From positions 952,633 to 1,016,632 of the forward strand of contig JACTVC010000013.1 of assembly GCA_018417955.1 (NCBI GenBank): DNA of 64,000 nucleotides, read 5' to 3'. Of the stretch, positions 9,810 through 21,290 are shown in pieces. Below the pieces are notes generated by a model. The model made no database searches. It worked only from the letters and a program-made list of their open reading frames with translations, and was not told the DNA's origin. Both the position numbers and the translations under genes were made by a program. Within the stretch, counting starts at the first letter, position 1, and every line of letters begins with the position of its first letter. The DNA is from Laccaria trichodermophora. Taxonomy: Eukaryota; Basidiomycota; Agaricomycetes; Agaricales; Hydnangiaceae.

Positions 9810-12800
9810 CTAAATACCTTTCTTTTCAGAATGAATGGTTGCATCATCCAGATTGGTGGTAGGTGGAAGAGTAGCTGGAGCCCCTACCAGAACTCTGTTG
9901 CTGGCATGTGGAAATTCATTGTCCACATGTCCCTCTTCCATATCTTGGGTCACAGAAACTCCATGGCCTGTATTGTGAACTTGGTTTTCTGCACCATGCA
10001 TCTTTGCAGACTGACTCATGGCTTTCTGTGTTGCTGTTAAATTCTGCATGGCTATGATTGTGTGTGGGTGGTCTTCTCCATAAATCTTTCTCCTAGCATC
10101 CAGAACTTGGATCTCCATCTTCTCTGCTTCTGTATATTTTGCCAGGTCTCTGTATGTTGATGCAAGATTTCCCATGGCTACGATTGTGCCTGGGTGTTCT
10201 TCCCCAAGAACTTTCTTCTTGGCATCCAGAACTTGGATCTCCAGCTTCTCTGCTTCTGTATATTTTCCAAGGTCTTTGTATATTAATGCAAGATTTCCCA
10301 TAGCTAAGATTGTGTCTGGGTGTTCTTCTCCAAGAATTTTCTTCCTGGCATCCAGAACTTGAATCTCCAGCTTCTCTGCTTCTGTATGTTTTCCCAGGTC
10401 TCTGTATGTTGATGCAAGATTTCCCAAGGCTAATATTGTGTCTGGGTGTTCTTCTCCAAGAATTTTCTTTCTGGCATCCAGAACTTGGATCTTTAGCTCC
10501 TCTGCTTCTGTATGTTTCTCCAGGTCTCTGTATGTTGATGCAAGATTTCCCATAGCTAAGATTGTGGCTGGGTGTTCTTCTCTAAGAACTTTTATACTGG
10601 CATACAGAACTTGGGTCTGCAGCTTCTCTGCTTCTGTATGTTTTCCCAGGTCTCTGTATGTTAGTGCAAGATTTCCCATGGCAGAGATTGTGTCTGGGTG
10701 TTCTTTTCCAAGAATTTTGTGTCTTGCATGCAGAACTTGGATCTCCAGCTTCTCTGCTTCTGTATGTTTTCCCAGGTCTCTGTATGTTAATGCAAGATTT
10801 CCCATGGCAGAGATTGTGTCTGGATGTTCTTCTCCAAGAGTTTTCTTCCTGGCATCCAGAACTTGGATCTGCAGCTTCTCTGCTTCTGTATATTTTCCCA
10901 GGTCTCTGTATATTAATGCAAGATTTCCCATGGCAGAGATTGTGCGTGGGTGTTGTTCTCCAAGAATTTTCTTCCTGGCATCCAGAACTGGGATATTCAG
11001 CTTCTCTGCTTCTGTATGTTTTCCCAGGTCTCTGTATGTTGATGCAAGATTTCCCATGGTATTGATTGTGGCTGGGTGTTCTTCTCCAAGAATTTTCTTC
11101 CTGGCATCCAGAACTTGGATCTCCAGCTTCTCTGCTTCTGTATATTTTCCCAGATCACCGTATGTTGATGCAAGATTTCCCCTGGCTAAGATTGTGCCTG
11201 GGTGTTCTACTCCAAGAACTTTTATACTGGCATCCAGAACTTGGGTCTGCAGCTTCTCTGCTTCTGTATATTTTCCCAGATCTAAATATGTCAATGCAAG
11301 ATTTCCCATGGTTAAGATTGTGCCTGGGTGTTCTTCTCCAAGAATTTTCTTCCTGGCATCCAGAACTTGGATCTGCAGCTTCTCTGCTTCTGTATATTTG
11401 CCCAGGTCTCTGTATGTCAATGCAAGATTTCCCATAGCAGAGATTGTGGCTGGGTGTTCTTCCCCAAGAATTTTCTTTTCTGGCATCCAGAACTTGGATC
11501 TCCAGCTTCTCTGCTTCTATATATTTTCCCAGATCACTGCATGTTGATGCAAGATTTCCCATGGCTAAGATTGTGTTTGGGTGTTCTTCTCCAAGAATTT
11601 TTGTCCTGGCATCCAGAACTTGGATCTGCAGCTTCTCTGCTTCACTTGAATATCCTTGTTCATGGAGTAACCAGCCAAACTTTTTATAAGCATCATCAAA
11701 GTAATTGTTGTTATACTGCATATTCTTTCTGACATGTGTCACCAAAGTTCTCCTAAAGCCATATGACTGACTTTCATCATTTTTTAGAGAAGCAGATAAT
11801 ATAGCAAATGCCAACAAAGAGGATTTTTGCTTTTCAGTGACACTCATCCTATCCCCACCCCATGTATTTACCAGTGGATGCATACTATGCATAATACCAG
11901 ATGCATCTTTCTTGATTAAACAGAAAGACAGTAAGACTTGAACCCCCTCTTTAAAGTGTAGATTATCCCAAGTACCATCCTTATTGAGTGGTAACAGTTT
12001 GCAATCTAGAACAGAATGTGCCAGTGGTAAGTCAGGGTGAGACATTGTTTCATTTTCTTGAGTAGCAGCATAGGAAAAAATTTCTTCACTGATACTCTCA
12101 TGATGAAAAAATGGAAACAATTTCAGTAGAAATAATGCACTGTCAGCTGCTCTAGCCTTGTGAAAATCATGAGATCCAGCCCTCTTTTGGATTTCCTCAT
12201 ATGACAACTCCCAAGTTCCATAGACACTTTTGTTATAATTAGATGCACCAGTGAATTCAGAATGTGATAACAATGTTTTTCTATGATGGAGATATTTATC
12301 AAGGTAGTCTCCAATGTTGGAAGCTCCAGAGGCAATGAATGCACCAGCCTGATCAACAGCAAGAGGTAAACAACATAGCTCTGTCACAATCTTAGAAGCT
12401 TCTGCTTTAAAATCCATACTCAAACAGCTAGCTTTCAGAAGTAGTACAATAGCATCCCTTTCTTCCAACTGTGTCACCTCAAGAGAATTCTCTTGCAAAG
12501 TCAAGCATTGCATACTAGCATTACGACTAGTAATCAGGATGTTTCCCCTTCTACCAGGTGGAAAATATCCCCCTAGCTCAGCAGGAGATAGACCATCAGC
12601 ATTATCAAAGACCATGAGATAGTTCTCTTTCAAAGAGCCAATCCAGTGCAGAGCAGATTCATGTGACTCATTCAGTACCAAAGCCTTAGCTTCAGGAAGA
12701 AGACAAATGCCCTTAAGCCCCTGTACAATGCTGCCAGCAGAAGATGCATCAATCCAGAAAATAGGAGAAAAACTGATAGGTAGTAAGCTTTCAATAACAA

Positions 12801-13199
12801 AGGTCAAGCATATGGGTTGATGTGCTCACTGATCAGACATTTCCTCAATGAACTTCAAGCAAATTTGAGTCTTTCCAATACCTCCCATTCCATGCAGTAA
12901 AAAGTACTTTCTTTGCTGAACCCCATCAGTGAAATTAGCAAAAAAATGTTCCTTGAGTTTTTCAATAATCTCCATTTGACCTGTGAACCAAGTGCTTGGG
13001 TTTGGCACAAGAGGAATTGCTGCATCGGATATCGCATTGTCGTTGGAAATGTTATTATTGATGGTAATCTGCAAGAAATCCAAGCCATCAGCTTGTCTAC
13101 ACACGAGAACCTGACAGTTTTACACACGGTGCTGGCTGTGTAGATTGTGCCGCTCACAACAACGTCACGAGCGCCTGGAAATATATTCGTTTCGCTCAT
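9810..13199 (-). pseudogene. NLR-type NB-ARC/TPR protein, copy A (two frameshifts)
   Basis: Copy A matches copy B along its length: start MSETNIFPGARDVV at 13199, P-loop GMGGIGKTQ, intron 12773-12829, LMVFDNAD (Walker B), ILITSRN, LPLAVDQAG, HSMHPLVN, then 13 TPR units and a tail ending SEKKGI. Two lesions break it. Near 13100 one A is missing relative to copy B (GTAGACAAG versus GTAGAACAAG), shifting the frame before CRQADGLDF. Near 11480 one A is extra (GCCAGAAAAG), shifting the frame inside TPR unit 2. Neither falls at a plausible intron. A functional protein could survive only if these are sequencing errors. The family acts as intracellular receptors in fungal non-self recognition. Confidence 0.8.
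10000..11645 (-). repeat. Tandem TPR-coding array of NLR copy A, 13 units of 126 bp
   Basis: Thirteen in-frame 42-residue units follow the pattern (Y/H)TEAEKLxIQVLDARKKILG then EEHPxTIxAMGNLAxTYRDLGK. Neighbouring units are nearly identical in DNA; variation concentrates at a few positions (E/Q/K/N after KL, the residue after HP, and Y/H opening the unit). The array has one unit more than copy B. The opposite strand stays open in long shadow frames because of the repeat composition. Confidence 0.85.
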
Positions 13200-13589
13200 A
13201 CTGAGGGAAGACACTGCTGGATGGAAGGAATCTGAGGTGGGCGAAGGAAAGAAATGAGTGCCTGACGCCCAGAGACCCCCAATCCTTCCACGTGTTGAGC
13301 AAAGCGCTTAGCAAACACCTTGCAATTTCTGACATCATATGTGTTTGTTGCTGGCGGGAGTTGCTGCACCATCAAATGGCAACGTCACGGGTGACAGACA
13401 TTCCTGACAAGAAACAGGCAGGAGGGTGATTTGGTCTACGGTTGAAGAGAAAAAACATCTCACATGACTTTAACCTCTTTGAAGAAACACAAGAACCCTT
13501 CGTTCTCCGAACGTACCTTCAATTCCTGTGGCTCCCTGAGGTTCTATTGACTTTATTTCCCCTGTGCTGCGGTGCTGACACGCTTTCGA
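13200..13589. other. 5' flank of NLR copy A
   Basis: Homologous to 32543-32650 up to about 13303 (CACGTGTTGAGC), probably the NLR promoter and 5' UTR. From there to about 13840, copy A has about 540 bp that copy B lacks. This extra segment contains part of the SLD3-like gene, so the simplest reading is a deletion in copy B. No other gene is seen. Confidence 0.45.
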
Positions 13590-14605
13590 GTCAATAATGC
13601 CTCTACACCTCCTCGGTTCATCTCCGCGATGTGCCCATGCACCCTCTACGTCAACCATCAATGCGGTCCTTGACCCACTTCTGCTCATGACGGGATCTAC
13701 TCACGAAGAAATACCGCGAGGAGCTGCCCAAGATATTGATGAACGGTGGTGGCGTGGGGCAAATGGAAGAGATGATGATGTGGTATGCGGCCTCATGAAA
13801 CGGCCTAGGAGGAGGGTCAAAAGTGGACCCGCTCCATCAAATAAACGCAAGTGATCTGTTCGTATGCAGACAGCTGTCCCTGTTCCCACCTTAGAAGTCC
13901 ATGTGGAAATCTTCATGGACACCGTCGATCGGCAGTGAGTTGGCTTGTCAAGCAAGTTGCGCGATACAACGGACGAACGCGACTGAATGCAAATATTCTG
14001 CAAAGACATTATCGAGCCTCCATACATTCTGTGTCCTCTCGAAAATCATACCAAACTGATTCTTGGCCTCAAAACAGGTGCAAGGCGGTCCTACCAAACC
14101 TCCCCAGCCACCGAACGATCTGTTTACCCTGAAACAGCTGACCATCCTGCGTCCTATCTAGCATTCCCCATCACTTTCCTCAGTCCGCAGCAACGAAATG
14201 AAGCCACATGCGGCTACACTTTCTCGCCGTCGTTGCTTGAACAGGAACGAAGAGAGAAGGAATGCGCGGGGAGTGTGGGAGTTAGAAATGCGTGTTGAAA
14301 GGCGAGGTTAGCACTTCGCGGGTGTTCAAGCCCAAACCAATGCAGCGTACAGAGAGGAAGGAGTTGGCGGTTGGGCAAGGGAAGGAGAAGGCGGTAGGAA
14401 GACCAGCTCGATGGGTGTGACTTTGGTGGAGGAACCGTCGGTAAAACCGCAGGCGAAGTTTTCTTTGCAGTCTCAAGTGCAATCCCAGCTGAAATCACAA
14501 TCGGCAGTTGGCAACGACAAGCGACCGGACGGTCTACTTCGTCGTCATTCAGGGCTGGGGGCTTGTTTTCTCATCTCGAGGCTAGAGACTACAGTCCTCT
14601 CCTAA
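13590..14605 (+). pseudogene. SLD3-like replication protein, fragment copy A'
   Basis: Degenerate plus-strand pieces follow the order of the better copies at 16.0-17.2 and 37.5-38.7 kb. They read INAVLDPLLLMTGSTHEE with KYREELPKILMNGG in a shifted frame, then a segment matching LEVFMDKLSMWQL and ERDWMQIFCEDIIEP, then VTLVEEPSVKPQAKFS and a tail ending SRLETTVLS. The helical core and the F-C-E-D-I-x-E-P block resemble the Cdc45-binding domain of fungal Sld3. That is a recollection-based match, not a search result. Frames change at least three times, so this copy is dead. Confidence 0.45.
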
Positions 14606-14735
14606 GATGGACTGCAGTTACAAAAAACATGCTGTTTCATAACACCCCGTCGAACACCAACAAAAGCAGCCAAAACCTCTCGGTTCGCTCCCTCTTGACG
14701 TCTTAACGCATTTCCCGTTGCTTCCACACCTACCG

Positions 14736-14858
14736 ATGGACACGTTCACAACATACAGCGCTTATTCTGCAGATGCTGAGGACAACACCATCTTTACGAT
14801 ACATGTTGACGAAGAGTCAGGCTGAAGAGGGAATCATGCGTACTGCATAGTTTCATGA
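14736..14858 (+). pseudogene. Mating-pheromone precursor-like ORF, copy A, one internal stop
   Basis: A 41-codon frame opens MDTFTTYSAYSADAE, continues to FTIHVDEESG, meets TGA (14823-14825), and continues in the same frame as RGNHAYCIVS followed by a real TGA (14856-14858). An MD-x-FT start, a length near 40 residues, an acidic middle and a C-terminal CaaX box (CIVS) are the hallmarks of basidiomycete lipopeptide pheromone precursors; the Cys would be farnesylated and the last 9-13 residues released. The internal stop corresponds to GGA in copy B. It lies about 130 bp after the SLD3-like fragment. No STE3-type receptor is visible in the window. Confidence 0.5.
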
Positions 14859-15959
14859 GGTTTGGCGTACCCAACTGCACCTAGTCCAGTTAATCGACAA
14901 GTTTGGCTTTCAGTCCTTACAGTAACTTAGGCATTTTATTTTTCCGTTTCGGCATCGTCTTCCGATTTTTCTAGGATTCTTCTTGTGTCATCATCAGCTT
15001 CTTTTTGGACAATCGTCTTTTTTTTTCCCGAGTCACTGGCGGCATGTTCAATACTTACCATTTTGTTCTGTCACTCGCTTTTGATAGAGGTTTCCTTCTG
15101 CATACTTACCCCCTTTTTTTGCTTATAATGCAAGTCTCTGACCCGTCTATCTATCACAAGGAAATATGGAAAAATACGTTCTCATTTCGAGGCTAAAGAC
15201 TTCTACCTCGTGTATTCGCGGCCACCGAACCCCTAAGCGTCTTCCTGTACCACGTTTGAGCAGGCCGCAAAGGGAAAGAAGATAAACAGACAGTGACCTC
15301 AGATAAAGGAGCTCTATTTCGACCGCCAGATGATCAATGAAATGTCGAGAAACCGAGGAAGAAAGATAACATACTATCGTTTGTTGACAATAAGCCCCTA
15401 TGGCCAGCCGAAGTTCCATAGCTTTGTGGGCATCATATCGGCGCTTGACGTACCTGCACCTGATAGGAAGCAAATTCAATGAGCATGAGCACCAGAAAAA
15501 AAGGAAAAAAGACATGATACATGCCGAGTTCCGAAAGTCTGATAATCCATCACAAGTGCAGAACGTACTTGGCACTCCACGAAGGTCCCACTCGCCAGAT
15601 GCGAGAGGAGGACCAGCATAGTGCCTTGCTACGCCCGCTGAATGTCATTGGCACAGTGGCGCGAACTACGAGGATCTTCTCTCGTACTGGAGGGAAGAGT
15701 CTCTTCATAATTTTTGGTGATTGGCGAGTCTTGTGCAACGTGCAAGTGATTTTTATATCAAACAATCAAAGAGCCCAAAAAGCGATGCGATTGGCTCGTT
15801 TTGGCACAATTCACAGCAGGACAACAGCACCGCGTGAGTCCAAACTATTGATTTGACCTTCCGACGACGAAGTAGGCAAAAGCTATTGTTTTTGGAGAGA
15901 ATCGCCCGAGTCTTCCAAGGTCTCCTCATCGCCCATCTTGGGCCTCCTAAACCCCAACA
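14859..15959. other. Spacer between pheromone-like ORF and SLD3-like copy B
   Basis: Up to about 15100 this matches 34007-34266 (the same flank in copy C). From 15100 to 15960 nothing recognised: several open frames on both strands lack conserved motifs. One minus frame (15147-15575) is hydrophobic in part, but I could not tie it to a receptor or other family. Confidence 0.4.
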
Positions 15960-17250
15960 GGTCCCTAGCACAATGTGAAGACGAAGTAGACCGACCAGTC
16001 GACAGTAGTTGACTCCCGGTCGATTGTGAATCCACCTGGCATTGCACTTGAGACCGCGAAGAAGGCCTCGCACGCAGCTTGACAGGTGTTTCTTCCACCA
16101 AAGTTGCACCCACGTCCCTCGAAGTTGATCGTCTTCCCACCCGCCTTCTCCTTCCCTTTCCCAACCGCTAACTCCTTCTTGCTCTTCGTCCGTTGCATCT
16201 TGGGCATGGGCTTGAACACGCGCGACATGCTAACCTCACTGTTTAACACACATTTCTTATCGACCCCACGCTCCCCGCGGGTTCTTTCTGTCTTCGTTCT
16301 TGCTCAAGAGAGATGGACAGGGAGCGGCAAATGTAGCCACGTGTAATTTCACTGTGTTACTGCGGCCTGAGGTCGTGGAAATTACCGGGGCTAGAAGTAG
16401 ATAGGACGCAGGATAATTTGTGTGGAGGGTTAGCGGTCTAAGGGGAATCTGATGGTTTAGTGGCTGGGGACGATGCGCGGTCTGACAAGGGCTTCGCGAA
16501 GACTTCAAACCGGAGGATGGCACATTAATCTGGTAGTACTGCCTTCTGCCTGATTTGAGGCCCGTAATCAGTTTGGTATGATTTACGAGGGGATACGAAA
16601 CGTACTGAGGCTCGATGATGACATTGCAAATATTCTGCATCCAGTCGCGTTCGTCCTTTATATTGCACAATTTGCCTGACAAGTCGATGCGGACAACAAC
16701 TAACTGCCACGTTGACAGTTTGTCCATGAAGACTCCCTGACTGCCTTCCAAGCTAAGAAGGGGGACAGCCGCCTGCGGATGAACAGACCATTTGCGTTTC
16801 TTCAGCAATTTCAAAGGTGCTGGAGGTGGTGGAGCGGGTCTGGGTAGCGATAGCTTCAACAAATCTATATCTTTACTCTTCCAACGATTTTAGCCTCAGG
16901 CACGAAGAAAACGCATGAAGAACAACCCACTCTCGCCTCTCCATCCGATCCAACCAATTCTTCTGCTACGTATCATTCACCCAAGGTTCATCGTCATTCA
17001 GTGATGCCACGAAATGTGTCCAGTCTTCCTCCTCGGCCTTTTCAAGCGACACTGCGTACCACATCACCATTTCCTCCATATCCCCCATGCCACCACCGTT
17101 CATCAGGATTTGGGCAGCTCCTCGCGGTATCTCTTCGTTGTGGATCCCATGGTGAGCAGAAGTGGATCTAGAGCGTGTAATGGGTGGACAGTCGACGTAG
17201 AGGGTGCATGGAACGTTAAAGGGATGGACCGAGGACTGTAAAGCGTGTCA
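15960..17250 (-). pseudogene. SLD3-like replication protein, fragment copy B
   Basis: From 5' to 3' on the minus strand: HALDPLLLTMGSTTKRYREE and KILMNGGGMGDMEEMVMWYA, then EEEDWTHFVASLNDDEPWV ending in a stop near 16965. Next comes LLKLSLPRPAPPPPAPLKLL with a KKRK stretch, FMDKLSTWQL, ERDWMQNICNVIIEP and LKSGRRQYYQINVP. Last, at 16249-15960, SEVSMSRVFKPMPKMQR and a Ser/Gln-rich tail. This order (helical core, basic patch, REVSMSRVFK-like motif, xxTPVK) matches my memory of basidiomycete Sld3/Treslin-type initiators that load Cdc45 at origins. Frame changes between blocks exceed what introns explain. It is divergent to LRR copy B. Confidence 0.5.
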
Positions 17251-17439
17251 TGACCGCAGCACACGTAAAATACCATTGAGAGAACATAGGAATTGAAGGT
17301 ATGTCCGAAAAAGAGACTGTTCTGGCGTTTGCTCATTTCGTTCAGAGGCAGATGCTTTTCTCTTGAACTGTAGATCAAGGTCATCCTCCTGCTTGGTTCT
17401 TTAGTGAGGGAAGGAGGTCTGTGAGGGTTGTCATTTGAG

Positions 17440-18480
17440 AGTGCCGGTGATGGTGCAAGGTCAAGGAGGAACGCAGTAACTCCATCACACTCGACATTCT
17501 GCGTAAGTACCACCAAAGTGGAGCATATATCCCTCTTAAACCTCCTTTATGACGACAATGGCCTCAGTTTATGCGGGAAGGACCTCTTCCCAGGTATGTT
17601 CTCGTCCTTTACTCCCTCTATCTTCCATCCTGCCTTGTTGATCCCTCTTCATTCACGCAGCGTTCAACACTCCCAACACTTTCCTCTCATTGACCGAGCT
17701 TTCATCCAGTGGAACACGCGTACACCATTTACATAGACCTCATCCATATCCACCACCTCGCCAAGCTTTCCATTCACTTTCTGAGTAACACAGGAATAGG
17801 AAACGAGGCGTAAGTCTTGTCCATCTCCCCTCCCTCCCCTCCTTCCTTCTACTCGCTCACTCTTCTCCCACACACACAGTGTATACTTCCTCGTCCCACT
17901 CAAATGCACCCTAACCCAACTAATGCTTGCCACCAACCCCGACATCGACACCACATCCGTACCCGCCATCCTCCTCCTCTCCAAACTGTGTTACCTCTCC
18001 ATCGCAGATACAAGCATCGACATGAACGGGTTGGAAATGTTAGCGAAGAGCGTGGATGAGGAGGGGTGGGTTGTGGATATCGAGGTTCCGTCAGTGTGTG
18101 ACTTTGTATTGATAGCATGAGTTTTGCTTCTTCTCTTTTGCAACGTTTTGATGCTGATTTATTCCGAAGGGTATACCGAAAGCGTACCTCCTGCACCCGT
18201 CCTCCCCGCTGATAACCGACCCAGAGGCATGCAGCGCCCTGTCGTGCGCTGCGCTTCGGCGCAATTTATCTGCTCATGCAAGAGCAACTTGGCGATTGTT
18301 GTTGGAGATGGTGTTGAGGTTGGAGGGATTGTTGAGGACAAGGAAACTGGATTTGTTTCGGATTGTATCTTTTCATCTTCTGTGTTTTCTGCTTTTGGTT
18401 TTCGTTCGTTCAAGTGTTGTACGTTCACGTACATATTTATCAACGTTTTTACCTGCGAGGCTTTTCAATGAAGGTCCTCA
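17440..18480 (+). pseudogene. LRR protein, copy B (truncated, frameshifted)
   Basis: It matches LRR-A from its second exon: ILDILR, then a 4-bp insertion (TAAG-like, about 17504) that shifts the frame, then [75 protein letters not shown] and the tail [18 protein letters not shown]. The first exon is missing. The last exon loses a segment after SAHARATW and lacks the RRMIGIED end. The intron positions of copy A can still be recognised, showing a DNA-level duplication rather than retroposition. Confidence 0.65.
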
Positions 18481-19330
18481 AAGCGACAAGAAACCCAATA
18501 CGTACAGGATAACGTTGACCAAGGCGGCTCCAAGCTCGCAGACGCACGTGCACTCTCAGGCTCTGGTGCCGAATGGAACCCAAGGACCAAGGCCAATCCC
18601 TCCATAACCAGCTGCGATGGACGGGTTGGGCGAAACAGGATTACAACGCGGAGGAACGAGGCGCGAATACAAAGGGGACTGCACGCCCTGAAGGGCAGGG
18701 GTGGTAGGAAACCCATGGGTAAGCGGCGTATTGACATAGCTAGCATACAGCAACGTCCTCGAACCTTCCAAAACCCCGTCACTCCCCATCTTCCTGCTCT
18801 TGTGTTGAGCCCGGAGTTCCTCGCCCCATTCCAATCTGAGTCCGACTTGAGCTCCGGATGCTTTGGCGGGGTCCATCCCTGGCGTTTGGTTTGCACCGCT
18901 CAGTACTTCTATTGTGCTTGTGGTTATGCGGATGGCGGACCCCATGCAGAGGAACACTCCCCCGATGACACCGACGCAGCAGAGGAAGAGTTGGAGGTGG
19001 TTCGTTCTGCGGATGTAGTGCGTTACACCATATTGGTGCGTTTGGAGGAGCGGAACGAGGGGCAATATAAGTTGTTGGGACGACGTGTAGGAGATATTGA
19101 TAGGCCACGAAGCCTGTTTTGGAGGGAGGTTAGGTGAAGCGTTGGAGAGAGAAGATGTACCTGCGTTCGTGTGTGAATTCGAAAGATTCGTCCAATGATT
19201 GGGTAATGTTGGGGAAAAGGGGCCCGAAGACGTGCAAGAGGTTCATCTCTAACGGCGATGTAAGCCTGGATGTTGGGGAAGAGGAAAGGATGTACAAATA
19301 TGTTCATGGCTGGCATAACCATGGTCAAGG
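18465..19330 (-). pseudogene. Membrane-protein gene, copy B
   Basis: The coding frame conserved with copy A reads TSPLEMNLLHVFGPLF in one exon (about 19245-19155, donor GTAGGT). A long frame (18556-19065) has the membrane segment LFLCCVGVIGGVFLCMGSAI, then EVLSGANQTPGMDPAKASG and a Gly/Pro/Ser-rich, probably cytosolic, tail. The hydrophobic segment is intact here. I do not recognise the family; the short first exon ending MNIF plus a GT donor recalls multi-spanning fungal membrane proteins, but the other helices are not visible. Probably an incomplete copy. It is convergent with LRR-B, as in copy A. Confidence 0.45.
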
Positions 19331-20150
19331 GTAGTGATGTGAAGATTCCCTTTTTTATATATGTCCATCAGCAAAAACCCGTGACTATTTTGATCACCTT
19401 GGATTCACAATGAGTGCAATCAGTTATCACCGCTTACATCGCTGAGGGATATTTTACAAGATACATTGCCATAGTACAGTAGCGGCATTGAAATGTCACA
19501 CAATAATTGCACGCATTGCCATTTGCCAATAGGTGTCAGAAATGTATATATTTTATCAGGTTGCAACTTGCAAGCCAATTACAAGTGGATTTGTATGAAG
19601 ATAGAATGTTGCCACAATCTCAATTGGGATATGCATATGTACAGGAAGATTCATTTAAATATAGTTGCAGCCTGCACGGTACTAAATAGCCTATGCTTCT
19701 CATGATCTTCAGCTGCCTGCACCCATATTTGTGCCACCAAAGACAGTAACGATATCATCATCTCCCTTGTCACTCTCATAGAATCAAAACATTCCTTGGA
19801 TAAGGAGGATCACCTCATGACGTTCAAAAAAATTGCACTGAATACCAGTATCTTGCAAGTATCAGTTGATGGTCTAAAATTGCATTGTCAGTGAAAGCTA
19901 CAGAAATGATGTAAATCCATGTACCTCGAAATTGCATTACCCATCCTATTGCCGATGCCCATGAACAACTTCCTCCACATCGAAATGGAGGCCCCACGTC
20001 ACCACCTCCAAATACCCCCACACCTGGCACTCTCCTGATGTCACCTTCCTTTGTTGTCATCCAAAGGTCACATCACACTCTCCAATACTTACCACCCACT
20101 GCATACTTGGCATGTGTTGTCAGGTGGCCAGGGTCTTCTGGCTGCATTGT
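19331..20150. other. Spacer, AT-rich, no gene
   Basis: In copy A the CK2-beta gene follows the membrane-protein gene at once; here about 2 kb (19370-21385) separates them, so this stretch was inserted or rearranged. No coding region recognised. CpG-poor. The minus strand of 19824-20060 is open but has no motif. Confidence 0.4.
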
Positions 20151-20158
20151 GCCACAGA

Positions 20159-20751
20159 TAGTGCTTGGAAGTCCAGTCCCAAGACTGGAAAAAGACCGCA
20201 ACTGGACCGGACCAAGACTGCAAAAGACTGGACCTGCAGTCTTGGTCTCTCAGATTTGAAATCACAAGACCGCTAAAAAACCGGTTTACATGGACCGGTC
20301 TTGTCGGTTAAGACCGGTCTTTTGTACCTACATAAAAACCCTTCAAAACGCACCTAAGATCATATTTTTAGGATAAAAACTGACAAAGATACATAAAAAA
20401 CTGTAAAATATTTCGTGAAAATAGCAGATGTACCTTAGTATTTTTGTATATACATCAATTCTCAACGTAATTTAACGTTCTTGCACTCGTTTAGAAGCTA
20501 CGAAGAATGTTAATAAAATTACCGACTCATAATTGCAAAATTTATGGCATATTTAGCTGAAAAACCGGTCTTGAACTGGTTGTAACCAGTCTGGACCAAG
20601 ACCGGTCCAAAGACCGAAAAAGACTGCAGTCTTGGTCTTTTCCGGTCCTGGTCCAGTCTTTTGAGGTTTTAGGAATTGTGTGGACCGGTCTAGGTCTCGG
20701 TCTTTTCATTTTGGGTCAAAAAACTGGACTGGACTGGACTTTCAAGCACTA
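20159..20751. mobile_element. Non-autonomous hAT-like element (593 bp) with 8-bp TSD
   Basis: The ends are TAGTGCTTGGAAGTCCAGTC and, inverted, TAGTGCTTGAAAGTCCAGTC. The 8-bp direct repeat GCCACAGA flanks both sides (20151-20158 and 20752-20759). A TAGTG terminus plus an 8-bp TSD is the hAT signature. The interior carries many AAGACCGGTCTT-type palindromes near both ends and an AT-rich middle, with no ORF. It therefore needs a transposase supplied in trans. Confidence 0.85.
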
Positions 20752-20759
20752 GCCACAGA

Positions 20760-21290
20760 TGGGCTTCTGGAGTTGATGAATTTGTTGCACTTGTGGTAAA
20801 AAGGTTCTGCCATAGTATGCAATGTGTCAATGTCATCATGAGTGAGTTTGTGCTGGCCAAGCACATACCCAATTATGAAGACATTGTGCAGGGGGAGGGC
20901 AGGGGAGAGTGTGAAGTTGGATGTTGAGGGAAAAGTTCACAGGTCCAAAAATTTCTGAATTCAGACATTCAACATCAACAGGAAAGGTGGAGGGCTGATG
21001 AGATGTTGAGGAGGCAGTGCAATCCTGAGAGGAAGCTGAGCCCAGAGAGACAGTAGCTCCATTGAGCACTGCCATACAGTGAGATGTTACAAGGCTGGGT
21101 GGTTGAGGGTTGAGTGAGGTGGAATGGGAAAAGGCAGTGCCACCATGTTGGTTGGATCCAATCCTTCCCATGATTCAGACATGTGGAAAAAACACTTAAG
21201 TCCCATAAAGTAGCAAGGAATGGTAAGGAGCAGGTGACATAGTTGCAACATCTACAAGCCATTTCAGCTATGGTGAAGAGATTGTAAACA
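20760..21290 (-). pseudogene. Possible remnant of a KDZ-type transposase
   Basis: The minus strand at 20770-20890 reads GYVLGQHKLTHDDIDTLHTM then AEPFYHKCNKFINS. A YVLGQ-KLTHDDID-like phrase occurs in Kyakuja/Dileera/Zisupton (KDZ) transposases of agaricomycetes, as I recall. The rest (to 21290) is open in pieces but carries no second motif. The hAT element at 20159-20751 is inserted immediately downstream. One short match only. Confidence 0.35.

Noticed and set aside
10438..11547. Long plus-strand frame opposite NLR copy A TPR repeats
   Set aside because: It is the antisense of the 126-bp repeats and inherits openness from them; the real frame is minus with clear TPR consensus.
15147..15575. 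Partly hydrophobic minus frame considered as an STE3-type receptor fragment
   Set aside because: No conserved receptor residues or intron structure; only general hydrophobicity.
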